The position numbers were made by a program, and so were the translations under genes. The notes under the pieces were generated by a model, which worked only from the letters and a program-made list of their open reading frames with translations, was not told the origin of the DNA and did not search any database. Shown piece by piece: positions 27,563 through 35,949 of a stretch of DNA of 64,000 nt. Origin of the DNA: Clostridium omnivorum (GTDB taxonomy: Bacteria; Bacillota; Clostridia; Clostridiales; Clostridiaceae); NCBI RefSeq assembly GCF_026012015.1, contig NZ_BRXR01000001.1:4179501-4243500 (forward strand). The letters are read 5' to 3'. Each line of letters starts with the position of its first letter. The first letter of the stretch is position 1.

Positions 27563-27580
27563 TTATTCCTTATTTTCTTT
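27549..27580. terminator. Palindromic bidirectional terminator overlapping scpB and ytfJ stops
   Basis: AAAATAAGGAAT (27549-27560) pairs with ATTCCTTATTTT (27565-27576) around an AATT loop, a perfect 12-bp stem. The scpB stop (27560-27562) and the complementary ytfJ stop (27563-27565) are both inside it. T-rich sequence follows on both strands, so one hairpin can end both convergent transcripts. Confidence 0.75.
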
Positions 27581-27979
27581 TTCTTTATCTTCACATTTTT
27601 TTTCTTTTGATTTAGACATACTCTTAAACATCTCAATTATTTGAGGTATAGAATCAAGAGCTTTATCATAAGTACTGTCATACTCTACAGGAAGCAGTCT
27701 AATAGTATCATTTTTAATTACTATAAAAGCTACTGGTTTAACTGTAACACCAGCACCTGCTCCTCCTCCAAAAGGATATTTTAGAAGGCTTTCCCTATGC
27801 TTGCTTTCAGAAAATTCACTTCCACCTGATGCAAAGCCAAAGGATAGCTTAGAAACAGGTATTACAGATATTCCATCGCCACAGTTAATAGTATCGCCGA
27901 TGATGGTATTAACATCAACCATGTTTTTTATGTTTTCCATAGTGGTTTTCATTAGATTTTCAATTGGGTGACTATCCAT
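27563..27979 (-). CDS. ytfJ: GerW family sporulation protein YtfJ
   Basis: The 138-residue protein begins HPIENLMKTTMENIKNMVDV and has the glycine-rich centre FGFASGGSEF and YPFGGGAGAGVTVKPVAFIV that define the YtfJ/GerW family, made in the forespore and needed for germination in some species. It is downstream of a DUF2953 gene (11-nt gap), the same ytfI-ytfJ pairing as in Bacillus. AAGGAGG is an ideal ribosome binding site. Confidence 0.93.
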   Translation of the reverse strand: MDSHPIENLMKTTMENIKNMVDVNTIIGDTINCGDGISVIPVSKLSFGFASGGSEFSESKHRESLLKYPFGGGAGAGVTVKPVAFIVIKNDTIRLLPVEYDSTYDKALDSIPQIIEMFKSMSKSKEKKCEDKEKENKE

Positions 27980-27990
27980 ATTGTTCCTCC

Positions 27991-28557
27991 TTAAATTATA
28001 GATTGAGTTATACTATAGTCTAATTTCTTGGATTTTTTTATAGTTTTTAGAAAAAATATGCCCATGTAGATAATTTTAGCTAAGCTAATGAAAATTATAC
28101 ATTTTAAATCACAATCAAAAGTTAACTTGTTGTATTCGGGCTCAACAGAAATGTCATATTGTTTAATACTGAAAAATATTTTTAATACTTCATACATATT
28201 AGCCAAAAAAGCCGAAATAACTCCGTAAGAAATACCTGTTAAAGCAGCATCATCTAATCCATAATGGCTTTTTAATCTTAATCTTAAATTAGGCTTATAC
28301 TTAATTCCACCTATATCAATAATCATTTCTTTATAATACATAAGCTTTGAGATTAAATCTTTATTCTCATCATTTTCATAACATTTTACTTTTTTAAATT
28401 TTCTTTTCATTATTTTCATATGTATGTTTTTTATATTGAGCTTAAATCTATAAATATATACTTCGGGCTCATCTATGTAGTGCAGTCTTATACTAAAAGG
28501 AAGAGGTATAAACATTAGTACTGCTATAATAATTAGAATTTTTATAAAAAGATACAT
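27991..28557 (-). CDS. DUF2953 domain protein (YtfI-like)
   Basis: The protein of about 188 residues has an N-terminal membrane helix, a family core YYKEMIIDIGGIKYKPNLRL and the LRLKSHYGLDDAALTGISYG segment, which is the DUF2953 signature. It pairs with ytfJ. The start is set at 28557 because GGAGGA lies 7 nt before that ATG; an ATG 15 nt further up (28572) overlaps the site itself. The function is unknown; sporulation-related expression is inferred from its partner. Confidence 0.85.
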   Translation of the reverse strand: MYLFIKILIIIAVLMFIPLPFSIRLHYIDEPEVYIYRFKLNIKNIHMKIMKRKFKKVKCYENDENKDLISKLMYYKEMIIDIGGIKYKPNLRLRLKSHYGLDDAALTGISYGVISAFLANMYEVLKIFFSIKQYDISVEPEYNKLTFDCDLKCIIFISLAKIIYMGIFFLKTIKKSKKLDYSITQSII

Positions 28558-28737
28558 AATAATTTCCTCCATTATTTAATATTTGTTATTATAACCATCT
28601 ATATGAAAATTATTAACAGTAAATAATAACTGAATAAGAAGATAACTATATAACAAGTTACAGATTACCTAAAATTTTCATGAGTAATATAAATTAAAAT
28701 GAAAAAAATAAATACTAGTACTAAGTGAGGTGGTATA

Positions 28738-29841
28738 ATGAAAAAGCTATACATGAAAGTAATATCATCATTTATTTGCTTAATAATAATGATAAGTCCT
28801 ATAATTACTGCAAAGGCTCAAGCAGAAGAACTTAATATAAATGCTATGTATGCAATTGCCTTAGACAGTAAATCAAAAGTGGTTCTTTATAATAAGAATG
28901 CATATATGCTAGTGCCTATGGCAAGTACTACCAAAATTATGACAGCTTTAGTAGCTCTAAAGTACGGAGATTTGGATAAAAAGATTGAAATATCTAGTAA
29001 GTCTGCTGGTATTCATGGCTCTACTGTAGGTTATAAAAAGAATGAACAAATAACCTTAAAAGAGTTGATTTTTGGACTAATGCTGCGCTCAGGAAATGAC
29101 GCTGCTATAGCTATTGCAGAAGGAATAGGTGGAGATGTTGAAGGTTTTGCAAAGCTTATGAATGAATATTCAGCACAGATAGGACTATGTAATACACATT
29201 TTCAATCGCCACATGGACTGGATAGTGATGAACATTATACTTCAGCATATGATTTGGCTCTAGTTACTGCAAAAGCAAGAGAAATTCCACTTTTTAATGA
29301 AATTGTGCAGTCAAAGGATGTAGATAAAAAAACTTATGGTTTTACAAGGGATTATCATAATATAAATAAAATTCTATGGCAGCTTCCAAATGCAAGTGGA
29401 GTTAAAACTGGTTTTACAGGAAAGGCAGGCAAGTGCCTGGTTACTTCTGTAAATATTAAAGGAAACGATGTAATAATTGTTGTGTTAAACTCAAGTGATA
29501 GGTGGAATGTAACAAAAAAGATTAATGACTATGTTCAAAAAAAATATGAGTACAAAAAGTTGTTTTCAAAAGGTGATATTGTATCTGAAATAACTATCTG
29601 TGATAAAAGCAGTGAAAAGGTAAGGCTTTATACAGATGAGGATATAATACTTCCGGTAAGAAGTGATGCCAGCTATCATGTACAAATAGTAAAACCAAAA
29701 AGTGTTATAAAAGGTGGTATTAAAAAGGATGATAAATTGGGAAGCCTTTGTGTATTAAAGGATAACGAAGCTATATATACTATTAGCTTAAAAGCTAAGG
29801 ACAGCTGCAAAAGTCATAAATTCATTAAAAATATTTATTAA
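28738..29841 (+). CDS. D-alanyl-D-alanine carboxypeptidase, second paralogue
   Basis: The 367-residue protein has a signal peptide ending about KAQAEE, SxxK in MASTTKIMT (about 62-65), SGNDAA (about 119-124) and KTGFTG (about 223-228). It is a second DacF-type low-molecular-weight PBP in this window, only moderately similar to the one at 24875. A PBP5-like C-terminal domain is present. The start follows AGTGAGGTGG. Divergent promoters with the ytfI/ytfJ pair in the 180-nt gap make a sporulation role possible but unproven. Confidence 0.9.
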   Translation: MKKLYMKVISSFICLIIMISPIITAKAQAEELNINAMYAIALDSKSKVVLYNKNAYMLVPMASTTKIMTALVALKYGDLDKKIEISSKSAGIHGSTVGYKKNEQITLKELIFGLMLRSGNDAAIAIAEGIGGDVEGFAKLMNEYSAQIGLCNTHFQSPHGLDSDEHYTSAYDLALVTAKAREIPLFNEIVQSKDVDKKTYGFTRDYHNINKILWQLPNASGVKTGFTGKAGKCLVTSVNIKGNDVIIVVLNSSDRWNVTKKINDYVQKKYEYKKLFSKGDIVSEITICDKSSEKVRLYTDEDIILPVRSDASYHVQIVKPKSVIKGGIKKDDKLGSLCVLKDNEAIYTISLKAKDSCKSHKFIKNIY

Positions 29842-29854
29842 ATGGTGCATTTTT

Positions 29855-29895
29855 AAATCAGTATTTCAAATTGGAAATACTGATTTTTTATTGTT
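29855..29895 (+). terminator. Rho-independent terminator
   Basis: A perfect 13-bp stem (AAATCAGTATTTC with GAAATACTGATTT) is followed by TTTATTG then a T run. It ends the carboxypeptidase gene. Confidence 0.9.
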
Positions 29896-30010
29896 TTTTT
29901 ATAAAGTTATCTAGTACTTGTAACAAAATCAAGAAAAAGAAATATTTTAATAGTATAGCAATTATGTATTTTAGTTTTGGATTTGCATATTGAATTAAGG
30001 AGGAGTTGGG

Positions 30011-30994
30011 ATGAACTATGAAATAAGAGATTGCATAGATGCAGGTACTGAGTATTGCCCTTGCCACCTTTCAGAGACTGGTGATTGTATCTTATGCTCT
30101 CAACTTTCAGGAAAAACTTTTTGCGATTGTATAAATTGGAAAGGAGTCTGTATATATCAGGAGTATATTTGGAATGGTGGAAAGGCGAAAGAAGGCAGAA
30201 AGACCTATACTTGTAAAATAATTAGTAAAGAAAACCCTGAAGATAAAATTATGGTCCTCACTGTATTAGCTCCTCATGAACTGGTAAAGAATCTTATACA
30301 TCCAGGAAGCTATATATTTTTAAGAGATCATAAAACTTCTCCATTTTATGATGTGCCAATCTCTATAATGGACATCAATGTTGAAGAAAACACATTTACT
30401 ATAGCAATTGAGGTAAAGGGAATTAAAACTAAAAAATTGGATGCACTTAAGGATGAGGATAAAATTCTCGTAAGGGGACCTTATTGGAATGGAGAGCTAG
30501 GTCTTAAGCATATTTACAAGAGTAAAGATGGCATCTCTATATTAATTGCTAGGGGAGTTGGGCAAGCGCCAATGGTACCAGTTCTGAAAAAGCTATATGC
30601 TAATGGCAATAAAACAATTGTTATTTTTGACAAATCAAACTATAAAAAGAGTTTAATAGATAAATATTTAGAAATGTGCAATTCAGAAGTAATATATTGC
30701 AGTACCCTTCAAGGTGGAAACCTTTCAGAGGATTTTAAAAATCTGCTTACAAAATTAATGGAAAATAATAAAATAAATCTAATACATTGCTCTGGACCTG
30801 ATATATTAAATTATAAGGTTATAGAATATATTGGTGATAAAGCTCCATTTTCTTGCTGTAATAACGCTAAAATGTGTTGTGGAGAAGGTATTTGCGGTGC
30901 CTGCTCAACAAGATATAAAGGACATAAGGTTAAGAAGCTTTGCAAAGTTCAAATAGAACCAAAGTATATTTTTAAAGAGAGAAGATTTATTTAG
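30011..30994 (+). CDS. FAD/NAD-binding iron-sulfur oxidoreductase (DHODB-like)
   Basis: The 327-residue protein has an N-terminal cysteine-rich region (cysteines at about 8, 16, 18, 26, 29, 39, 41, 48), a ferredoxin reductase-like FAD domain (VKGIKTKKLD, VRGPYWNG) and an NAD-binding domain with ARGVGQAPMVPVL. It ends with a 2Fe-2S motif CCGEGICGAC and one later cysteine, as in dihydroorotate dehydrogenase electron-transfer subunits. The extra N-terminal cluster is unlike PyrK. The adjacent flavoprotein (22-nt gap) is the probable partner. It probably transfers electrons from NAD(P)H to that partner; the substrate is unknown. Confidence 0.75.
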   Translation: MNYEIRDCIDAGTEYCPCHLSETGDCILCSQLSGKTFCDCINWKGVCIYQEYIWNGGKAKEGRKTYTCKIISKENPEDKIMVLTVLAPHELVKNLIHPGSYIFLRDHKTSPFYDVPISIMDINVEENTFTIAIEVKGIKTKKLDALKDEDKILVRGPYWNGELGLKHIYKSKDGISILIARGVGQAPMVPVLKKLYANGNKTIVIFDKSNYKKSLIDKYLEMCNSEVIYCSTLQGGNLSEDFKNLLTKLMENNKINLIHCSGPDILNYKVIEYIGDKAPFSCCNNAKMCCGEGICGACSTRYKGHKVKKLCKVQIEPKYIFKERRFI

Positions 30995-31016
30995 TAATAG
31001 GTATGGAGGGTTTATA

Positions 31017-32294
31017 ATGAAAGTTATAGTTATTGGAGGAGGATGGTCTGGCTGTGCTGCTGCTATTTCAGCTAAAAAAGCAGGAGCGCAGGTAATTCTC
31101 TATGAAAAGACCGACATGCTGCTTGGCCTCGGAAACGTAGGTGGAATAATGAGAAATAACGGAAGATACACTGCTTCTGAGGAGCTTATAGCTCTTGGTG
31201 CAGGAGAACTAATAAATATTACGGATAGTAAGAGCAGACACAAGAATATAGAATTCCCAGGGCATAAGCATGCATGGTTATATGACGTAAACCTAGTTGA
31301 GCCGGAAGTAAAGAGCTACCTAAAGAACATAGGAGTAGAAATTAACACTTTAAGTAGAGTTATAGATGTTGAAAAAGAAGGAAATAAAATAAAAGGAATA
31401 TTCCTTTCAGATGGTTCTTATACTGATGGAGATGTGTTTATTGAAACTACAGGTTCTACAGGACCTATGGGAAACTGCTTGAGGTATGGTAATGGCTGCT
31501 CAATGTGTATACTGCGCTGTCCAGCTTTTGGACCTAGAGTAAGTATAAGCAGCAGAGCAGGAGTAGAAGACCTGCAGGGAGAAAGAGAAGATGACGTTTT
31601 TGGTGCCTTCAGCGGCTCCTGTAAGCTGTGTAAGGAAAGCCTTTCAGAAGAAATAGTAAAGGAACTGGATGAAAAAGGAGTAGTAGTATTAAAGGTACCG
31701 CCTGAAGATGTAAATATTGATAAATTAAAATTAAAAGTATGTCAGCAATATGCTCTTAAAGAATTTGCAGAGAATATCGTCCTTCTTGATACAGGTCATG
31801 CAAAATTAATGACTTCTTATTATCCGCTGGATAAACTTAGAAAGATACACGGTCTTGAGAATGTAAGGTATTTAGACCCTTATGCAGGTGGAAAAGGAAA
31901 CTCCATAAGATATCTATCTGTAGCTCCTAGAACAGATGACATGAAGGTTAAAGGCATTGATAATCTGTTCTGTGCAGGAGAAAAAGGAGGATTATTCGTA
32001 GGTCATACTGAAGCTATCTGTACTGGTTCCCTTGCAGGACATAATGCAGTTAAATATGCACTTGGAATACCTCTTCTTATACTGCCAAAGAACACAGCAA
32101 TTGGAGATCTTATAGCTTATGCAAACTACAAGATGATGACCAAGGAAGGAAGGCGTAACAGATATACCTTCGCAGGTGCTGAATACTTTGAACACATGAA
32201 AGAAGTTGGATTATATACCACAGACACTATTGAAATAAGGAGTAGAATAGCAAAGCTAAATCTCTCAGATATAATGAACGCAAAGTTGATTTGA
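31017..32294 (+). CDS. FAD-dependent oxidoreductase, unknown substrate
   Basis: The 425-residue flavoprotein starts with a dinucleotide-binding fold (VIGGGWSGCAAAISAKKAGA, about 4-23) and has GIA-like C-terminal FAD contact NLFCAGEKGGLFVGHTEA (about 317-334). This layout is related to GidA/TrmFO-type and FAD_oxidored proteins. Cysteines in GNGCSMCILRCPAFG and SGSCKLCKE could hold a cluster or disulfide. It follows the iron-sulfur oxidoreductase with GGAGGG. Its last eight codons are duplicated 5.8 kb downstream at 38086-38119 with only silent differences. Confidence 0.75.
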   Translation: MKVIVIGGGWSGCAAAISAKKAGAQVILYEKTDMLLGLGNVGGIMRNNGRYTASEELIALGAGELINITDSKSRHKNIEFPGHKHAWLYDVNLVEPEVKSYLKNIGVEINTLSRVIDVEKEGNKIKGIFLSDGSYTDGDVFIETTGSTGPMGNCLRYGNGCSMCILRCPAFGPRVSISSRAGVEDLQGEREDDVFGAFSGSCKLCKESLSEEIVKELDEKGVVVLKVPPEDVNIDKLKLKVCQQYALKEFAENIVLLDTGHAKLMTSYYPLDKLRKIHGLENVRYLDPYAGGKGNSIRYLSVAPRTDDMKVKGIDNLFCAGEKGGLFVGHTEAICTGSLAGHNAVKYALGIPLLILPKNTAIGDLIAYANYKMMTKEGRRNRYTFAGAEYFEHMKEVGLYTTDTIEIRSRIAKLNLSDIMNAKLI

Positions 32295-32301
32295 TGTATA
32301 A
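32268..32301 (+). repeat. Direct repeat, left copy (att-like)
   Basis: This 34-nt stretch covers the last eight codons and stop of the FAD oxidoreductase gene plus 7 nt. It matches 38086-38119 at 32 of 34 positions. Both differences (ATA/ATC and AAC/AAT) are silent in the reading frame DIMNAKLI-stop. Confidence 0.85.
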
Positions 32302-32302
32302 T

Positions 32303-32347
32303 ACAGGTTTGAAACGAAATAGTAGAGTTTCAAACCTGTATTTTTTA
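32303..32347 (+). terminator. Rho-independent terminator after FAD oxidoreductase
   Basis: ACAGGTTTGAAAC pairs with GTTTCAAACCTGT (13 bp, 11-nt loop), followed by ATTTTTT. It starts 2 nt after the direct repeat. Confidence 0.93.
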
Positions 32348-32604
32348 ACTGCCTGTTAAAAATACGATTATGTATAAACTATAAGTAAAAGGAGAAAGGA
32401 AAGCTTGTTTGCAATATTTTAAAATAAATGAGCAAAAGAAGTAAAAAGATAAGTTCTTAAATTCTTAAGTTCAAACCTTCTAAAATTCTTAAGAAGGTTT
32501 GATTGGCAGCTTATTATCCAGTGCTAAAGGAAAAATTTACACATCATTTATAAAATTAAAGCTGTCGCCTACGAGATGGATTTTTGGCTTGATTTAGTCT
32601 TACT

Positions 32605-33045
32605 TTATTTAATTTCAAATTTTAGAAGTGGTTTATCTTCAGGAGAGAATTGAAGTTGTAATCCATAATCTCCTTTTGGCTGTTAATAAAACATAGTTCC
32701 TTTAACCTCTCCAACTGATGAAAAGTCTCCTGAGCTAAATGCTGTGTCCTTATCAAAAGAGCTACTTACAATACTGTATTATAGGTTCCCATATACTAAT
32801 TTAGCAACTTTTTCTTGTTCTACGTTGCCAAATTTTACAGTACTGCTCCCACTTTGTAAATAAGTTTGCGCTGTTGCATAATCAACCTTAAATTAAATAT
32901 CCATTTACAATTGTACCGTGATGTTCAACAAGTGTAAAATTAAGGCATAGTACATGTTTCTAATACGTATTTCCTATGACACTGAGGTCATTGCAAAAAC
33001 AACTAACGATAGTAAGAAGATTTCTAGTTGCTAAATGCTATGCAT
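32605..33045 (-). pseudogene. Decayed gene for a small secreted protein
   Basis: The minus strand holds a 147-codon frame from ATG 33045 to the stop at 32605 with six in-frame stops. A signal-like stretch FLLSLVVVFAMTSVS is followed by protein-like text in two frames (LNFTLVEHHGTIVNGYL in one, VDYATAQTYLQSGSSTVKFG and later DYGLQLQFSPEDKPLLKFEI in the other), so at least one frameshift has also occurred. I do not recognise the family. The rest of the gap between 32347 and 33212 holds an 11-bp stem-loop at 32471-32502 without a T tract and no other gene. Confidence 0.55.
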
Positions 33046-33212
33046 AAAGTGACTATTTGGTTAATAAAGAATGATTAGAGGACAAAGCTCAAAAAAAACT
33101 TTTGCTATAAAAATATATTTTTAATAATATAATTGTTGCTATAATGGTTGCAAGCTATTAGTATTGAGCGAATGTTTTGAACTGTGTATTATTTAATTGA
33201 GGGGATAAAAAT

Positions 33213-35156
33213 ATGGTGTTAACAAAAAGGCAAAATGATATTCTAATTTATTTATGTTGTCAAAGGCAATATGTAACAATCAAGCAGTTAGCAGTGAAGT
33301 TTTGTGTAAGCCCAAGAACTATACAAAATGACCTTACCTTTATTGATTCATTTTTATCAGATTCAAAAATTATTATTGATAGAAAAACAAGCAAAGGTAT
33401 AAAGATTAGTGCTCACGAATCAGAAATTTCTAATTTGCGAAGAGAACTTAACTCACTTAGCTTTAGAACATTGGATAATAGTGAACGTTCATCGATTATT
33501 TCACTGCTGCTACTATGCAACCCTATTAATACCTTTGATAAGCTGGCTAATGCCTGCTGCGTCAGTAGACAAACAGTAGTTTCTGCCTTCCAGCAGGTTG
33601 AGGAAGAGTTTGCCGGAGAAGGTATTGAAATTTATAAGATTCAAGGTAAAGGTATTACAGTATCAGGAGATGAAAATAGGATTCGTAAATACTTTGAAAA
33701 TAAATTGTTCTCATTGATTTCAGATGAATTAATAATGAATGTTGTTATGGAAAATTCAGAGTTAATGAAATTTGATAAAACTGCAAATGAGATAATGATG
33801 CTTGTTGAAAATAAACTTAATGTAAGGTTTGCAGAAGCAGAGAAGATAAGGCTGTTGCTTGATTATACACTACTTAGAATAGATAGCTGCAAAGTTGTAT
33901 CTCCATGTGGAGTAGATTCTAGGTATGAAAATTTAATCGATGCCTTAAGTTCATATACATATTCAATTGGTGATAAAGCCTACATCTGTAGCTTGCTTAT
34001 GAATGCGAAAATAACAGAACAAAATTCTAATAACTTAAAAGTCTATCAAGACGACATGGATGAAGCAAATATAATATCGATGTATCTGTTTGATGAGCTG
34101 CAGGAAATTCAACCGTTGGACAATAACAGTAAGGAATACTTTATTCATGGTCTGACACTTCACTTAAGAGTTGCTATGTATCGCATAAGAAATAAAATAG
34201 TAATTCAAAACGAACTCCTGTCTCAAATAAAAGTAAGTATTCCTCTCATATATGAATTTACTAAGAAGCAATTATTAAAATGCGAAAAGAGATTTAACTT
34301 AGAGTTTGACGAAAACGAGATTGCTTTTATAGCAATGTATATAGCCTCAGCTTATGAAGGCAGCTTTAAAATAAAGTCAAAGCTCACTGTGCTCTTGGTT
34401 TGCTCTTTCGGCATAGCTACATCTTCAATATTAAAGACAAGGATACTACAGGCTATTCCGGAGTGTACTATTGTTGGACCGCTTCCGGAAAGGGATGCAA
34501 AGGATTATCTTAACAAAAATGAAGTCAATTTAATTATTTCTACTAATGACTATCAGGTAAGTGATATTCCAGCTATTGTAGTTAATCCACTATTATATCA
34601 AGAAGATGTTGATTTCATTAAAAATCGTCTATTTCAGCTTTCCTATGCAATGATGTGCAATCATTTTATCAAGTCCTATGTTAATTGTGAAAAGGAAGAA
34701 ATAAAGCAGACATATATGAGGAATTACGTAGCAAGAGAAGACATTCAGATTGTTGAGTCCTGCAGGAAATGGGAGGATGCAATTAGACTGGCAGCAAGGC
34801 CTTTGATTGATAAAGGCAAATTGGAGCAGAGATATGTAAATAGAATGATTGAGGCAGTAGAGCAGTTTGGTACTTATATGGTCTTAGTACCTGAAACAGC
34901 ATTTATCCATGCAGGTACTGAAGATGGTATAAATGAAAACTGTACAGCAATCTTAGTACTTAAAAATCCTATAGTATTTGGAAATAAAAATAGCAAGACG
35001 GTGAGGAACCTAGTTGTTCTTGGAGTTAAGAACAAAAATGAAGATTCGCTGTTAAAGCTTATATATATTTTTGAAAATGAGTTGAATTTATTGAGTCTGA
35101 AATCCAAAACAATAACTAAAGATATTATTCTCAATATGCACGGTTTGGAGGGATAG
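33213..35156 (+). CDS. PRD-containing PTS transcriptional regulator (BglG/LicR/MtlR type)
   Basis: The 647-residue regulator has two N-terminal helix-turn-helix regions (TIKQLAVKFCVSPRTIQNDL, about 22-41; and CCVSRQTVVSAFQQVEEEF, about 108-126), two PTS regulation domains (about 190-395), an EIIB-like domain with CSFGIATSS (about 395-404) and a C-terminal EIIA domain with AFIHAGTED (histidine about 568). Such proteins activate PTS operons and are controlled by phosphorylation from HPr and the cognate EIIs. It lies 1 nt upstream of the EIIA gene, so it probably controls its own operon. The ribosome binding site is GAGGGG. Confidence 0.9.
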   Translation: MVLTKRQNDILIYLCCQRQYVTIKQLAVKFCVSPRTIQNDLTFIDSFLSDSKIIIDRKTSKGIKISAHESEISNLRRELNSLSFRTLDNSERSSIISLLLLCNPINTFDKLANACCVSRQTVVSAFQQVEEEFAGEGIEIYKIQGKGITVSGDENRIRKYFENKLFSLISDELIMNVVMENSELMKFDKTANEIMMLVENKLNVRFAEAEKIRLLLDYTLLRIDSCKVVSPCGVDSRYENLIDALSSYTYSIGDKAYICSLLMNAKITEQNSNNLKVYQDDMDEANIISMYLFDELQEIQPLDNNSKEYFIHGLTLHLRVAMYRIRNKIVIQNELLSQIKVSIPLIYEFTKKQLLKCEKRFNLEFDENEIAFIAMYIASAYEGSFKIKSKLTVLLVCSFGIATSSILKTRILQAIPECTIVGPLPERDAKDYLNKNEVNLIISTNDYQVSDIPAIVVNPLLYQEDVDFIKNRLFQLSYAMMCNHFIKSYVNCEKEEIKQTYMRNYVAREDIQIVESCRKWEDAIRLAARPLIDKGKLEQRYVNRMIEAVEQFGTYMVLVPETAFIHAGTEDGINENCTAILVLKNPIVFGNKNSKTVRNLVVLGVKNKNEDSLLKLIYIFENELNLLSLKSKTITKDIILNMHGLEG

Positions 35157-35157
35157 C

Positions 35158-35592
35158 ATGAAGGAACTAATTAAATTTGAGAATATAAAAGTTAAGGTAG
35201 AAGCAAAAGATTGGAAGGAAGCTATAGAAATAGTAGGAAATCTGTTGTTAGTAAGTGGAAAGATAAAAGAAGGATATATAGAAAGCATGATTAAGGCCGT
35301 TATTGATATGGGACCATATATAGTTATAACTCCAGGGCTTGCACTGGCACATGCACAGCCATCATCAGATGTAATTGAAAATGGGGTGTCCATTATAAAC
35401 TTAAAAAGCCCAGTAAACTTTGGAAGCGCAAATGATCCGGTAAATGTAGTATTATGTTTGGCATGTACTGATACTGACTCACATATAAATGTACTGCAGT
35501 CAGTGGCTGAGAAGCTTATGATAGAAGGAATGATTGAAAGGCTTGCTTCCTGTGATAATGAACAACAAATTTACTCGCTGATAAATGAATAG
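35158..35592 (+). CDS. PTS EIIA component, ascorbate/fructose-mannitol type
   Basis: The 144-residue EIIA has the phospho-histidine in LALAHAQPSSD (about 63) and the segment LCLACTDTDSHINVLQSVAEKL typical of UlaC and related EIIA proteins. It would pass phosphate from HPr to the EIIB encoded next. It starts just after the regulator with GGAGGG in the end of that gene. A freestanding EIIA together with an EIIA domain on the regulator is normal for this class. Confidence 0.9.
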   Translation: MKELIKFENIKVKVEAKDWKEAIEIVGNLLLVSGKIKEGYIESMIKAVIDMGPYIVITPGLALAHAQPSSDVIENGVSIINLKSPVNFGSANDPVNVVLCLACTDTDSHINVLQSVAEKLMIEGMIERLASCDNEQQIYSLINE

Positions 35593-35644
35593 GACTTGGA
35601 AGTTTATTCATTTAATATAAAGTAATTTAAAAAGGAGGGATAAT

Positions 35645-35935
35645 GTGGATAGGGTAGTTATTCAAACAGTTTGCGGATTTGGATGCGGGTCTTCACTAAT
35701 GCTCAGAATGAAGATAGAGAGTATTCTAAAAAAGCATAAGCTGGAGGCAGAGGTATTTTGCGGCGATGTTGGCACTTGCTTGTCTAATAACTGCGATGTA
35801 ATATTTATTTCAACTGAACTTGCCGAAAGAATTATGGAAAGAGCAAAAGTAACCGTTTTTAGTATTGACAACTTCATGAATCAAGCTGAAGTTGAGGGTA
35901 AGGTTTTAGCTTATTTTGAAACACTGAAAAAATAA
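35645..35935 (+). CDS. PTS EIIB component, ascorbate (UlaB) type
   Basis: The 96-residue EIIB shows the loop QTVCGFGCGSSLMLRMKIES, where the first cysteine (about residue 10) is the expected phosphorylation site. The start is GTG at 35645 after AAGGAGGG; the ATG 2 nt before is out of frame and stops after four codons. It is followed 14 nt later by the membrane component. Confidence 0.9.
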   Translation: MDRVVIQTVCGFGCGSSLMLRMKIESILKKHKLEAEVFCGDVGTCLSNNCDVIFISTELAERIMERAKVTVFSIDNFMNQAEVEGKVLAYFETLKK

Positions 35936-35949
35936 GAGGGGGTTAATTT

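Noticed and set aside
32471-32502. 11-bp stem-loop (TCAAACCTTCT with AGAAGGTTTGA) considered as a terminator
   Set aside because: No T run follows on either strand and no gene ends nearby except the already terminated oxidoreductase; kept only as a note in the pseudogene entry.
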